A DNA stretch of 60,000 nucleotides from Membranipora membranacea (GCA_914767715.1 OU612070.1:8141501-8201500), one strand, 5' to 3'. Shown: positions 23,393 to 37,081, counted from the first letter of the stretch. A program made the numbers and translations. Notes: generated by a model from the letters alone, not told the origin.

Positions 23393-24511
23393 TTTAATAT
23401 GTTAACTTGATATGCAAATTACTTAGAGTTCCGGACTTTCTAGCTTTTCCGTGTGCAGGGAAAAGTTCAATCCATAATCAGATAAATCCCTGCCTAAAGT
23501 ACACCTTATTACTGGTTGTTGAATTGTATATATTATGTAGTTTTTGCACTGTTGAACTTCTGATTTTTTGTAGACAATCGAAAAAAAAAAGTTTTCCATG
23601 ATGCAATTTAGAACACAATATCTACGCAGTTTTCATAGTTTTCCATCCAAATTATTGCGTTTTTGGCTCTTTTTTCTCTATCATGCCTCAGTTCAGGCTA
23701 GCCTTCTTATTCACCTCTTGACATCATGAAACAATACAGAAAGCTCATGCATTTCTGATACATCTTTCTCTCATGGTCGTCAAGTCAGTAAATTTGTGCA
23801 CTGAGTTCTACCTCGTTTTGCAACTAAGCCAAATTCTCATCACAGATTGATAGAGAATAGCAGGGAGTTGCTTGGCTTTGTCTATGTAATTGCAGAGTTG
23901 TCGGCAACAACAGTTGCATGCCCGCCAAGTCTTGACATTGTTCATCTTCGGCCAATCAATCACAACCCCTTCAATGATGCTCGGTGGTGTTTGAGAGTTG
24001 GTTGTTTGCCGACTATTGTTTCAGCCTGGGGCAGTGTACGATCTGACTTATGTGCAGGGTTATCTACATGATCTAATAAAGTAGTAGGTAGGTAAAATAT
24101 GATTCCTCAGTACAAAATATGATAGTAGTTTGCACTATTTTGTTGCCCATATGTGACCATCTGGTTTTGGCTGAGCAATTCTGTTTATATTTTCCTCTTA
24201 TTTTACTATTTATATCATCAAAGTTTTGGTTGTATGCCACCGCCGAATACTGTTGTTTGTTTTGACGCCTAATAGTTCCTCTTCAGCTGATAAAAACAGT
24301 TCCGGTATACCGTCATACAAAAATAACTCACTGCTCTCATGATTAGACTAGATGTTATCTGGCACATGTAGATAAGAGTATTCATATCGCCTAAACAATT
24401 AACTCAGCCCATTGATCGGTTTATGGTTAATTCGTTTTATTAAGTCATCAATGTTCCTGAAATAAGTTATCATTCAGTTGTACAGGTGGCAAGCAAGGAG
24501 GAACATTAAAC
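23393..24511 (+). other. B1 3' flank
   Basis: Likely 3' untranslated and intergenic sequence, nearly the same as 33755-34922 after B2. An AATAAA at 24075-24080 is kept in B2 at 34492-34497 and is a candidate poly(A) signal. No coding exon seen. Confidence 0.5.
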
Positions 24512-26431
24512 ATGGAAATAAACTTGGGCTGTGAATCTGGAAGTAACACTATCAACGAGGATGAAGGGATCCAGAAAGAACAATTGCGCCATTCAAGTGG
24601 AGACTACATTGGTAGAACTAGCTTTAACAACAGCGCTGGCAAATTTCTGTCACAGCGTCGTCGGCTACTTGCTATAGCTTGACTAATTTTGAGCGACTTT
24701 CTAAGATGTGGTGCTTTTTGCTCTCTTTCAATGTGGTTACCTATGCTGTTGAGACTGTATGACCCCTTCTTTGCTCCAGTAGGAGATTGTAAACCTGATA
24801 GAGAAACATCTGACATGTAATGTTATATATATTATCGCAACTATTCATAAATTGTAGGCCTGTCGGTACCGTAGCGACATCCTGACCAATGGGCTACCTC
24901 CTAATTGTGATCTTCATAAGACACTGGTGAACATATTATTTGTATGCTGTTAACTTTTAATAACAAATTAATCATTCAGATATTGGTTGGAATATCTTTG
25001 ATGGTGAAAAAGTACAAGCTTTCATCAATCAATAATTTGAGGAATTTTTATTGCCGCCGATTACTCAGAAAATCCAAGATCTGGAATTCTGAATCCAGAA
25101 TGTAAATTGATCGATCTTATCTGTAAAAAAATATTTCTTTTTAGTGTTAATTTGGTGCCGGTAACATCAGCAGTTATGCAAAACTTATGCGCTGTTATAT
25201 TTGGATTGGTGTCTGATGCCTGGATACGTAAGACAAGAATGTTGCTGATAGGGTCAGTGATCATGTGGATCTGGTGAGTACTCTCTCCTACTTATCAATT
25301 GGCGCTGCCTGCCTTAGTGTTTGATCTAAATTGATTTATTTTTATTTCAGCCCAATCTTTGAGCAGGCCGGGTAGTTCTAGGGCAACATGGAGGCACTAT
25401 CCCCCCTAGAATGAGCTAAATAGAATGGCCCTGAATAAAATAACTGCAAAAAACCCTAGTCGAAATCTGCTAAAGGAAAGGGTCGGTTTGATTTTCGTTC
25501 GTATATATTTACCTTAAATTTTTTGAGGCATCGACCCAATCCAATGGAAGCTTACAGTGCCCCAAATCCTATTATAGATTATGGACATAATATAATTAGC
25601 ATACTTTATAGACTAGGCTTTGACTGTGCGCATAAAAACGTAACAGCATATATTGAAGTCACTGCGTATTCATGTAGATTTTGAGGTTAACCTAGGTCGT
25701 CCTGCATTTTCAACTCTTGTCTATAGTAAATTGTGATTGTTTCGATAAGCTGCAACTTCAAAAGAGAGACTGCCGCAACTGGGAAATGACCCAGTCTACG
25801 GCTTTCAAGACCTTGGACTTTGACAGATCGGCAAATACATGCACTGAAGGTGACCTTATTGGTGTTCCGATGGTTTAAATTACCAATCAGCTTGACCTCG
25901 CTCGCCTTGTAACAGCTCAGTGAATGGAGCCCAAACTTTAGATAGTTGTCAGAGTATACTTTCAGTTAACTGCATATGCTGAAATCCACTGAGCTGAGTG
26001 GTATTCAAATCAATTCAATTCAATGTAGGACAGCCTCCGGACGTGAAGTCTGGGCTGATTGCATAATTAAACAAGATATTTATCCTCTCTTCGCTTGCGT
26101 TTACAAGTTGTGTAGAGTTATCTGAATTTATACTGAAAAAGAACAACTCCCATTTCTCTCCATGATATTATCGTAAAACAATTGTAAGAGTGAGGGTTTT
26201 GTAAAATAACGCCATGAGTTCTCATTTTGACTTTATCCGCTTCGCCTACACAGCTGGAGCAATGTTTGAAGCTAGTTATAAACTTAACTGCACTCTAATC
26301 AGACCACTAGATGGAAAGCAGTATCCACACTGTGAATTTGATGACCTCATCACAACTGGGGGAGCAGAAGGAAAAGACATATTGACACTATACATGGCTG
26401 TGATATTAGTGCTTTCTTGCTTTAAATCTAT
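24512..26431 (+). pseudogene. Transporter-like multi-pass membrane protein, broken copy 1
   Basis: First exon begins MEINLGCESG at 24512 and carries LSQRRRLLAIA, then a TGA at 24680-24682 where copy 2 has GGA. The second piece, 25145-25273, reads VTSAVMQNLCAVIFGLVSDA then WIRKTRMLLIGSVIMWI. The G-x-x-S-D-x-x-x-R-K pattern resembles motif A of major facilitator transporters, on which the family guess rests. A third piece from about 26240 (AMFEASYKLNCTL, then helix LTLYMAVILVLSCF) has lost its CAG acceptor (CCG here) and is cut at 26431 by fusion to PTP-gene 3' sequence. The donor after exon 1 is also changed. Substrate unknown. Confidence 0.55.
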
Positions 26432-26901
26432 GCTCTAAATCCATGGTCCCATTCAAACTGCATATGCGGTCAAATTATTGCTGTTTGATACCAGCTTAGA
26501 ATTAACATTCTACTTTTGCGCTGAGGATCTCGTACAAAATAATTTTATCACTCACAGTTAGCAATTATTTATGGACATCATAAATAAAAGAGTGTAGGTT
26601 CTCTGACTATTCTTCTTCAAACCTGTATAAAATATGTTATGCTTTGAGAGTTCGACCTAAGACAACTAATAGCTAGTAGATAAGTATCCAATCATAAAGT
26701 GAGTTTGCAGATTCTTTTGCATATGCAAAGGCGGGATGCAACTGGAGATTTATTGATGCTCCGATACTGTGAGCCCACAATATGAAGATTTGCAGAAACT
26801 TTGATTTTGTATTTATTTGTTTGCAGATTCAGTTTGTCAGGCTTTACGAGTTTGTGGAATATTACTTGTCGGACTACTTCGAGACATATGCCAACTACTG
26901 A
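26432..26901 (+). pseudogene. Orphan 3' end of a receptor phosphatase gene
   Basis: From 26432 the sequence follows the intron and last exon of copy C (50390-50821). The terminal exon 26827-26901 encodes FVRLYEFVEYYLSDYFETYA then NY and a TGA, against LVRLYEFVEFYLSEFETYSN then Y in copy C. All upstream phosphatase exons are missing here, so this is the remnant of a further PTP-type receptor. Confidence 0.8.
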
Positions 26902-28886
26902 AGCTCACATCTTGTTCGTTTTCTTAGTCTGACCCATAATGACTACCCAACATTAGTTACATAATAGTGTATTAATTCTCACGTACTGAAGTTCTTTTCC
27001 TACACGGCCTGTGTATTCATTCAGTAACAGTGCAATCTGTGAGAACATTGTGAGGGAGTGGCCCCGATTTAATGTGAGTAGGTTTTCATGCTGCTGCTGA
27101 CTGTCCAACAGGATTATCGCATGCTAGTAACCAAATTTGATTTTGTTGTATCACTGGTAACCGATTATTATTCTGTTGAAATACCCATGCTTTCTAACAT
27201 GATATTTTTTTACTCAGCTATAAATTTTATTGTATTTCTCGACATATTTTGCAACCAGTACCACGATACCAGATTTGTTATAGTTTGGATTCACCCTGGG
27301 GGAGTAAATATCATCTAGAGTTTAGTAAGCTGGAGACAAAATGTTAGAGACAATATTTTGGCTGTTAACTAGCCTTAAAGTTAACTTTTATAGGCAGGTG
27401 CGAGGTGGCAAACTTTTCGACTGGCGAAAACTTATTTCCTCTAGAGTAACGACCAAATTACGCAACATTACCAAGTACCTCTTTTTCTTCTCAGTAACAC
27501 CAAATAAAAAATAGAGTCTAGATAACGTCATCAGAGAAATTTATGCCCAAAGCATCAATTGCTTACTCTGATTTGATGTCGATTTTTCCACCCTCTTGTT
27601 TGCATTTTCTCTATATTTAATTAATTAACTCAATGAAGGGAGCTGTGATGCATCAAACGGTAATATCAAGTTAAAGTAATTTTTAAAGGTTTTCAAAACT
27701 TACACACATCTGGTCACTACCATTGTCATAGTGCTGTTTAGTGCTGTTTTTTTCAATTTACATTTCGATCGTTTTGTAGTGCCGATGTGCTGTTATGATA
27801 TTTAACACGTTAGTCAGTAATCATCTTTGATTAATGAATGGATAGTATTTGTAGTAAAGGCACACCAGGTAACGGTTATGGCGCTTTGTGTAGAAATAAA
27901 GAATTCAAATTAGTAACATAGACTATGCAGTAGAGCTGGACGGGGGTATGAAACTGGTCCTGACCCGTGTGTATTGACTCCTTGGGACACGACTGAGGAC
28001 GGGTTTGAGCTTTGTCATTAATCGCTCACTTAGACCTGGGTGGTCAAATCAGTTGTGCAATCAATTCTAGTAGTTTGGTGCTATGATTTTGCAGTAATGA
28101 CTGGAACTGAGTATGAATCTTGAACTGCAGAATACTTTCTGTATTCTTCGTCAGGTATTATTTGGTTTTACCAGTGTGCAGAAAAAGACAATTCCAGTAG
28201 TGCTGTTTCATGCATACCCGATTCCCGACCGTCACTTGGTTTGGTATGCATGTTTCAACCCTATAGTGTAGATGACGCCCCAAGCCCAGTCCTGCTTGAT
28301 CGCTTAAACCTGGAAACCAGACCCGGTTCTGCCTTTTGGTACCGTTTTCAGCCCCACTATGAAGTACGGTCCAAGCGTCACCTATCACATAGTCAAATGG
28401 GTCGGATTCGGTTTACCTAATTTTCCATTGAAAATCAAAATAATGAGATCTTACCATTATTGCAGGAAAAACTAACTAACCCATATAGCCAATTGTGACC
28501 ATGTTAGCATAAGCTCATTTAATAGGTATTATTCCATTCCCTGCTCAATATAATCCAATTCTTCCATATTATTAGTTCCCAAGATGGTCAAAGGCTCTTA
28601 CGCAATTGTCAAATGTCAGGGCCAAAGTTCAGCGCTTCCATTATCGGTCACAAAATTCAAAGGCCCAGAGTAAACACTGCTTAACTCAGTTGTTTTTTGT
28701 TCACAATGAATGGTCTCGGCGAACAAAAATGTAATGAGGAAGTAAGTAAGGTGCTCTACTTTAATGTAAGCGTTGAGCTCGGAGAATGAACATGAGTTAT
28801 TACTGCTCAGTACTTGCTCCATATGTGCAATCAATGACTTGCTAAAGATTGGATATTCAACTATTGAACTGCTTCGACTAGATGAC
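26902..28886 (+). other. Intergenic region upstream of B2
   Basis: 26902-28050 resembles 50822-52330 (after copy C). 28055-28886 resembles the upstream regions of B1 and D. No coding exon seen. The order of PTP 3' end, spacer and short-tailed receptor is therefore repeated twice in the window. Confidence 0.55.
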
Positions 28887-31800
28887 ATGGGTGCTGTCCG
28901 GGTGCACCAAACTCTACCCTTCTTATTGATAGCTGCATCCCTGTTTGGTAAGTTGACGCTATATTTTCCCTCATTGATAAATGCAAATGAAATATATGTT
29001 TCATATGTTGTTTGATCTTCCTAATACAAGGTACTTACTCTTGTGAATCATGGCTTATTAAAACCAGGTGGACACATGTAGAGTTATATGCTTCTGGAAT
29101 TTGGGATCCTGTTATCTATTTTAGCCCCAGTGCGCTCACTACCATGTGATTGGGGGAACAGCACAGGGAGACTGATTCCACTTATATCAGGTGATATTAG
29201 AACAGTGATTGTAAGCTCTGAGGCTGAGTGTAGAGATCACTGTATGAATCAGACATCATTCATCTGCGCTGCCGTTAACTACAGACTCAGTAATGAGAAG
29301 TGTGAGCTACTGACTGAGAATAATGAGACTGCTACGGTGGAGACAACTCAAACTGAATGGAGATACTGCATCAGGCCGCTGTGCGCAGGTAGGTCAGTAA
29401 AAGTAGCTGGATTATGTCAAACTCCTCGATTGATGCCACTAGGTTCTTTCCATATCAATTAGTTCAGCAATTTTTAATCTCTTCCTTCCATTTCGAGAAA
29501 ATTTTATCTTTAGCTGATTGGATTTGTAATTTAGATTCTTGAATATATACTGTTCACTACGCCTTTCAATCAAATTGATAAACCATTTATATTGGTACAC
29601 TTACCCTCTTATCACAGCCAAACCCATTATCTGCCCACATACCACTGCCAACGCTATAAAGACGAACTTTTTGTGTTCTAATACAGGTATATGGTTTCCT
29701 TGGATTACACACTCGAGTAGCTACGATGGGAGTACTGATGATTTGATAGTCATAGAAAATATAACGTCTCTAAGAGGTTGTATGGATGAGTGTATGAAGA
29801 CCTCTCCTACACAGAACAGCTGCGACTCTATAGTTATCTCTAATACAGAGCACCAGGGAAGATGTAGATTGTCAAATCACATGATGGTGAACAGAACTCA
29901 AACCTCTGAAGCAAACACAGTGTATACATATTTCAACAGACCATATTGGTACAGAGGTGATTTTATATACGACACCATTGAACAAAACTGTTTTCATTCT
30001 TGAAGTGAAACACGACAAAGAAATAAGCTACTGGTAGTCTGTAGTATCTTTTATTTTTGAGGGCATGTCATTGATTTGGTTCAGAGGCACTCTGGTACAG
30101 CAAATATATTTTCATGTTCTAAATATATCAGGGAATTATAACTTATATGTCTTTTAATTTTAGGAGATTCACCTGGTGTTTTCGGGAGTAATGACCTGAC
30201 CGATCGAAGTAATGTTGGTTTAAAACTCTTTGCATTTGAAAGTGCAACAATTGAGAGTGAAGGATACTTGATAGGATGGCAGTATTATCTCAAGGCAGTA
30301 CCTGACCAGTGTAGCGGAACATCATATGTTAGCATATTTGGCGTGCGTTCAAGAAATGACAGAAGATACGAGCTTATAGAATCAACGCTGCTTAAGCCTG
30401 TCGAAGAAAATAAAAGTGGAATTAACTACCAGTTTATACAAAACAGATCGGTACAAGTTAAAAAAGATGATGTGGTTGCATTGTTTACCGTAGGCTGTAG
30501 TAATTTTAATGCAAGGCACATTGTATCGGTTCAATATGGAGGACCTGATGGAGTCCATAGAAGTGATAATAAAATCACTAATATTGAACCAACACACACC
30601 TTCCTAGGATTTGACACTCACACAGCAAAAGTCTCTATCAAAGCCTACACTGCAGGTCAGTAATCTGAACTGTATGACAGTCTGTCACTTGTAAGCCATT
30701 ATTTAACAAGTCTGAGCCAACCTCTCTGTGTGAGTGATATAATTAGCTATGAGTGCTGTTAATCACTGTCAGCATTCAGGGGATGTCACAACTTACAAGA
30801 TGTTGTGGTAGACTGATATCTGATGCCATTTTCAAGTTGTTTGGCAAATATTACTTTGATGTACTTTCCCTGAGTCTTTTATTAGGGGAACAACTCGATA
30901 CTTACATGAAATCTTCAGTGATGGTTTCTGTTATTTAGATTTTGTTAAGCTGGAAAACGTCACAACGACTTCCCACCAAGGCCTGAAACATGGACAGCTA
31001 CAAATAAAGATAAGTCCACGAAATCTCCCTGACTCACAGCTTGGAGCAGTCATCTACAACATTACCTGCTATCCAGCTGGCTCTGAACCATCTAACCTTT
31101 CAGCCTGTCGTGAGAAGCATGTACCAGTGGGTACAACTAAACTTATTCTGAATGGATTGGATATCACCAGACGATACTATGCTGTTGTGAAAGTTGTACG
31201 AAACTTTAATGGAGAAGAGCTAATTGAAGAAGATGAAAAGGAAACTAAAGTCTTTTGTGCAGGTCAGGCGTTACAATTGATAATAATAATTGTAATTTTT
31301 GGTATATGTGATAATAATTTTTTCCTTCATTCATAAATATATTGCTGACACTCGATAGTGTCATCAAGTTTTACCAGTTTTACCAGAAACAGTATTAAGA
31401 AAAATATGATTGTCCCCAGCTTATATACTAGTATTGGCCATAGAATTAGTACTATTAATATTATGTGTATGGTATTGACACAGCTGGCGTTTGCTTATAT
31501 AGAAATATTACAGCTTTGCCTCCTCCCTTCCCATTTATAACTACATGTCAATACCAAGTTTGCCTTCTTATTCATTGTTGTACTATTTTTACAGTGCGAA
31601 GCAGATTGATGCCAGAAGAAGTGAATCTGAATATTTTTGATATCACCAAAACAACGGCTTCTGTGAATATTTCTTTCACCAACAACACAATACTGGTGAG
31701 TGTTTATTGAATGGGTTTTGCTCTCAAATGATTGCCTGTATCATGTCGTATTTGGCATTTAGCACCTTGAAACCGCTGTGTTTAATCATAATTCAAAATT

Positions 31801-33754
31801 TAACATTATGGAATTTGTAACTTGGTACCTGGTCCTTGCACTTGCTTTTACTTTTAATCTCATTCTTACAATTAAAAATGTTGACCACAGTTACTTCTCT
31901 ATTTCAAAATGATGCTTTTGTCATGACCACAAGTTTTGCTGTTTTACAAATGTTGCAGTCAACTTCAAATGCTGAAATTTTGACCACAGATGTTGCAATC
32001 AACCACAAAAATTTCAATCACAACTGTCATTATTCGATTGTCGTGTCGTAAATTACGGCAACTGTCAAATTTGCTGATATATGACAATTATGGTTGGTCA
32101 AAATTGTGACTACTGTGGCGGATTGCGACAGCAGTGGTTGAAATTTCGAATAATCTTGATTGAATGCGACAGAATTGAAAATTGGAATATTTGCGGTCAC
32201 GATAGTGGTCCCAGTTAAAGTTGATTTTTTTCAGAATAATGATGAATGTGCTGCCAACGTCACTGTTGAGCATCAGGGGACAAACACTACATTTCTAGCA
32301 AATGGGTCCGATCCAATAAGACTGGAGGTTGACAACACATTGATCTACACTTTCACCATGTATCTGAGACTAGCTGATGGACATGAGATGATTTACTGGG
32401 ATGGAGAGCTTGATTTCACCCCTTCACTCGTAACAGAAGGTAACTCAGAAGGTATATTAATCCATCCCTCCATATACAACCAATGAATTGTTGGGTAGCA
32501 ATGGTGTCATCAAAGATTTTGAGTGGATCTCTTGATCATTTTCCATCGGATTTGAGTTTAAAAAATTTGCAAATAGATCTTTTACAGCTATAAATCCTAT
32601 AGGAATTTGGACTGCAGATGTTTGATAATACAGTTTCTACTACACAATTCGATAGCGTCAAGTCACCTAGATTTAAATATCCCAGCGCATCATTGGAAAT
32701 GTTCCACACAGCGTCTTGTGAAGGTTCATTATTATTATTAATATTTTGATGTTTATTATATTTGTTTTGAAGAAAACAGCCAGCAGACAACTGAAGAATC
32801 TAAATACCTATCTAGTGTCCACATAGCCATCATCTCTGCTACTGCTGTTGTAATGGTTATACTTATAGTCTCAGTGCTGATTGGTTATATCATGAGACTC
32901 AGAATCCAGCAGTTGACTAACAGCAACACTCATAACAGGTATTCTTAAACCAAAATCAATGCCACTATCTGTAGCAGTTTCTTTGTAAAGTTTCTCCGAT
33001 AATGTCAAAGACCGATCCGAATATCAACATATCATATACATATACATATAATCTCAGCTGACTAATAATATGTCTGGTGATAGGGCAGTGTTGTCTGATT
33101 CATGGATTCTCAGCCATTTGCAAGTGTTAGTTCTCATAACATTTCCAACATTTAGGAAGTTTGATAATTAAATACCACCAACTCATGCTTGCTTTTGCTG
33201 TCTGTGCTTTCTGACTAGCTACTGACCAAAACTCTAATTGGTGAAAAATATTTGACATTTTAACAGAATAAAAAATTGATATGGAATGCTCAGTTGCTTG
33301 GAAGAAAGCTTTGTCTGTAGTGGGTAAGAAGACAAGCAACAGCAGATAAAAATTTTCACAGCAATATAATGAATAAAGATTTCCAAAGCGATTGACTTGG
33401 TCAAGCCACTAAAAATACACCAAATCATTCGGATCTAGTAAATTCATTTAGATATCTTACAAATCTATATATTTTTAAAGAAACAAAGAATAAGTACTCT
33501 ATAAAAGTTATAGAGAGCGGAGAAATATAACTTTAGGAATTCATCGTGATTACCCCCTATTTATATCTCTTTCAGGAACAAGCTTGTTAATTTCATCTCT
33601 TATCGTTCACAGCCAAGCAACAGCCAATACACAAAGCTCAGCCGAAAATGAGAGTGTAGCTAATAAAGCAGAGTTTGAGATGGATAATGATGCCTACACT
33701 AGCCTCTCAGAAGATACGGCTGATAATCATGTTTACAGCTCCACTGAATACTGA
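28887..33754 (+). CDS. Short-tailed PAN/FN3-like receptor B2 (674 residues)
   Basis: Nine exons, all in frame: 28887-28947, 29125-29388, 29687-29956, 30164-30655, 30939-31262, 31595-31695, 32235-32439, 32773-32938, 33613-33754. Same architecture as B1 at residue level. Differences include a four-residue longer second PAN-like module (VIENITSLRGC against B1 VTSLRDC), YCIRPLC for YFIRPLC in PAN 1, several changes in the GWQYYL module, and NKAEFEMDN for NKEQFEMDN in the tail. A second possible donor lies 12 bp beyond the exon 7 end (GGTAACTCAGAAGGTATATT), so a four-residue alternative form is possible. Type I membrane receptor with tail motifs YTSL and VYSS; ligand unknown. If B1 and B2 are merged alleles, this is the same locus seen twice. 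Confidence 0.85.
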
Positions 33755-34922
33755 TTGAATATGTTAACTTGATATGCAGGTTACTTTGAGTTCCGGACAT
33801 TATAGCTTTTCCGTGGAAAGGTTTCATGTTCAAACCTCATTGCCGCATAATCAGTGAAACCCCTGCCTAAAGTACACCTTATTACTGGTTGTTGAATTGT
33901 ATATATTATGTAGTTTTTGCACTGTTGAACTTCTGATTTTTTGTAGACAATCGAAAAAAATAAAGAAAATTGTGTAATACAACAAGGTTTCCATTATGCA
34001 GTTTAGAACAAAATATCTACGCAGCTTTCATACTTTTCCATCCAAATTATTGCGTTTTTGCGCTATTTTCTTTATCATGCCTCAGTTCAGGCTAGCCTTC
34101 TTATTCACCTCTTGACATCATGAAACAATACAGAAGGCCCATGCATTTCTGATACATCTTTCTCTCATAGTCGTCAATTCAGTAAATTTGTGCACTGAGT
34201 TCTCCCTCAATTTTCCAACTAAGCCAAATTCTCATCACAGATTAATAGAGAATAGCAGGTAGTTGCTTGGCTTTGTCTATGTAATTGCAGAGTTGAGGGC
34301 AACAACTGCATGCCCTCCAAGTCTTGACATTGCTCATCTTCGGCCAATCAATCTCCTGCCTTTCAATCACAACCCCTTCAATGATGCTCGGTGGTGTTTG
34401 AAGTTGGTTGTTTGCCAACTATGGTTTGCAGCCTGGGGCAGTGTACGATCTGACTTATGTGCAGGGTTATCTACATAATATAATAAAGTAGTATGTATGT
34501 AAAATGTGATTCCTCAGTACAAAATATGATAGTAGTCTGCACTATTTTGTTGCCCATATGTGACTATCTGGTTTTGACTGAGCAATTCTGTTTATATTTT
34601 CCTCTTATTTTACTATTTATATCATCAAAATTTTGGTTGTATGCCACCGCCGGATACTGCTGTTTGTTTTGACACCTAATAGTTCCTCTTCAGCTGATAA
34701 AAAAATTTTCGGAAAACCGTCATACATAAATAACTCACTGCTCTCGTGATTAGACTAGATGTTATCTGGCACTTGTAGATAAGAGTATTCATATCCCCTA
34801 AACAAACAATTAACTCAGCCCATTAATCGATTCATTGTTAATTTGTTTAATTAAGTCATCAATGTTCCTGAAATAGGTTATCATTCAGTTGTAAAGGTGG
34901 CAAGCAAGGAGAAACATCAAAC
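33755..34922 (+). other. B2 3' flank
   Basis: Matches 23393-24511. Candidate poly(A) signals AATAAA lie at about 33958 (absent from B1) and 34492 (shared with B1). No coding exon seen. Confidence 0.5.
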
Positions 34923-37081
34923 ATGGAAATAAACTTGAGCTGTGAATCTGGAAGAAACACTATCAACGAGGATGAAGGGATCCAGAAAGAACAATTGCGC
35001 CATTCAAGTGGAGACTACATTGGTAGTACTAGCTTTTACAACAGCGCTGGCAGATTCCTGTCACAGCGTCGTCGGATACTTGCTATAGCTGGACTAATTT
35101 TGAGCGACTTTCTAAGATGTTTTTTTGCTTTTCGCTCTCTTCAATGTGGTTACCTATTCTGGTGAGACTGTATGACCCCTTCTTTGCTCCGGTAGGAGAT
35201 CTTAAACCTGATAGAGAAACATCTGACAAGTAATGTTATATATATCATCGAAACTATTCATAAATTGTAGGCCTGTCGGTACTGTAGTGACGTCCTGACC
35301 AATGGGCTACCTCCTAATTGTTATCTTCATAAGACACCGGTGAACATATTATTTGTATGCTGTTAACATTTAATAACAAATTGATCAACCAGATATTGGT
35401 TGGAATATCTTTGATGGTGAAAAAGTACAAGCTTTCATCAATCAATAATTTGAGCAATTTTCATCGCTGCCGATTACTCAGAAAATCCAAAGACCGGAAT
35501 TCCGAATCTAGAATGTAAATTGATCGATCTCATCTGTAAAAAAAAATTTCTTCTTAGTGTTTATTTGGTGCCGGTAACATCAGCAGTTAGCAAAACTTAT
35601 GCGCTGTTATATTTGGATTGGTGTCTGATGCCTGGATACGTAAGACAAGAATGTTATTGATAGGGTCAGTGATCATGTGGATCTGGTGAGTACTCTCTCT
35701 TACTTATCAATTGGCACTGCCTGCCTTAGTGTTTGATCTGAATTGATTTATTTTTATTTCAGCCCAATCTTTGAGCAGGCCGGGTAGTTCTAGGGCAACA
35801 TGGAGGCACTATCTCCCCTAGAAAAAGCTAAATAGAGTGGCCCTGAATAAAATAACTGCAAAAAACCCTAGTCGAAATCTGCTAAAGGTAAGGGTCGGTT
35901 TGATTTTCGTTCGTATATATTTACCTTAAATTTTTTGAGGCGTCGACCCAATCCAATGGAAACTTACAATTCCCCAAATCCTATTATAGATTATGGACAT
36001 AATATAATTAGCATACTTTATATACTAAGCTTTGACTGTGCGCATAAAAACGAAACAGCATATATTGAAGTCACTGCGTATTCATGTAGATTTTGAGGTT
36101 AACCTAGGTCGTCCTGCATTTTCAACTCTTGGTTAGTCTATAGGATATTGTGCCTGTTTCGATGAGCTGCAACTTCAAAACAGACTGCCGCAACTTGGAA
36201 ATGTACCCAGTCTCCGCCTTTCAAGACCTTAGACTTTGACAGATCGGCAATTACATGCCCTAAGATGACCTTATTGGTGTTTCGATGGTTTAAATAACCA
36301 ATCAGCTTGACCTCACTCGCCCTGTAACAGCTCAGTGAATTGAGCCCAAACTTTAGATAGTTGTCAGAATAGACTTTCATATAACTTCATATGCTGAAAT
36401 CCACTGAGCTGAGTGGTATTCAAATCAGTGACATTTCAAGGGACATGTAGGACAGCCACCGGACGTGAAGTCTAGGCTGATTGCATAATTAAACAAGACA
36501 TTTATCCTCTCTTTGCTTGCGTTTACAAGTTGTGTTGAGTTATCTGAATCTATACTGAAAAAGAACAACTCCCTTTTATATCCATTATATTATTATCGTA
36601 ATACAATTGTAAGATTAAGGGTTTTGTAAAGAAAATGATATGAGTTCTCATTACTACTTTTTCAGCTTTGCCTACACTGCTGGAGCAATGTTTGAAGCTA
36701 GTTATAAACTTAACTGCACTCTAATCGGACCACTAGATGGAAAGCAGTATCCACACTGTGAATTTGATGACCTTATCACAGCTGGGGGAGCAGAAGGAAA
36801 AGACATATTGACACTATACATGGCTGTGATATTAGTGCTTTCTTGCTTTAAATCTATGCTAATCACAGCTATACCTGCATTAGCTGAGGACCTGGTATAA
36901 CTTCAGGTTTTTTTGCTCTATTTAAACTTTTTAGTTCATTTAACGGTGCAGCAATAATTTGCCATGTGTATGTTTCCATGTATAGGATACCATGAGGATA
37001 ATTACAATGTCAGAAGCTTATCATGATGTAAATGAAGATTACCATGTTCAATCTACAGATAAAAGGAAGGGAGGCCCTTGA
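34923..37081 (+). pseudogene. Transporter-like multi-pass membrane protein, broken copy 2
   Basis: First exon 34923-35161 starts MEINLSCESG and lacks the stop found in copy 1; its donor CTG|GTGAGA is good. The second piece 35558-35685 is one base shorter than copy 1, with GTTAGCAAAA for GTTATGCAAAA near 35589, which shifts the frame. A later exon 36666-36894 encodes AMFEASYKLNCTL, the helix MAVILVLSCF and ITAIPALAEDL. It splices in phase to 36986-37081, an acidic tail ending DKRKGGP and TGA. The MFS-like motif is as in copy 1. The two copies carry different lesions, so one working parent gene was duplicated and both decayed. Confidence 0.55.

Larger units (their letters stand above)
17852..26431 (+). 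repeat. Duplicated block, copy 1 (receptor B1 plus transporter-like gene)
   Basis: About 8.6 kb matching 28055-36860 in exons, introns and intergenic sequence, with scattered substitutions and small indels only. The match ends within the transporter-like exon at ATCTATGCT (26430 here, 36860 in copy 2), where PTP-gene 3' sequence takes over. Confidence 0.9.
28055..36860 (+). repeat. Duplicated block, copy 2 (receptor B2 plus transporter-like gene)
   Basis: Second copy of 17852-26431. The homologous part ends at 36860, inside the transporter-like exon; the rest of that gene (to 37081) continues here but not in copy 1. Confidence 0.9.
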
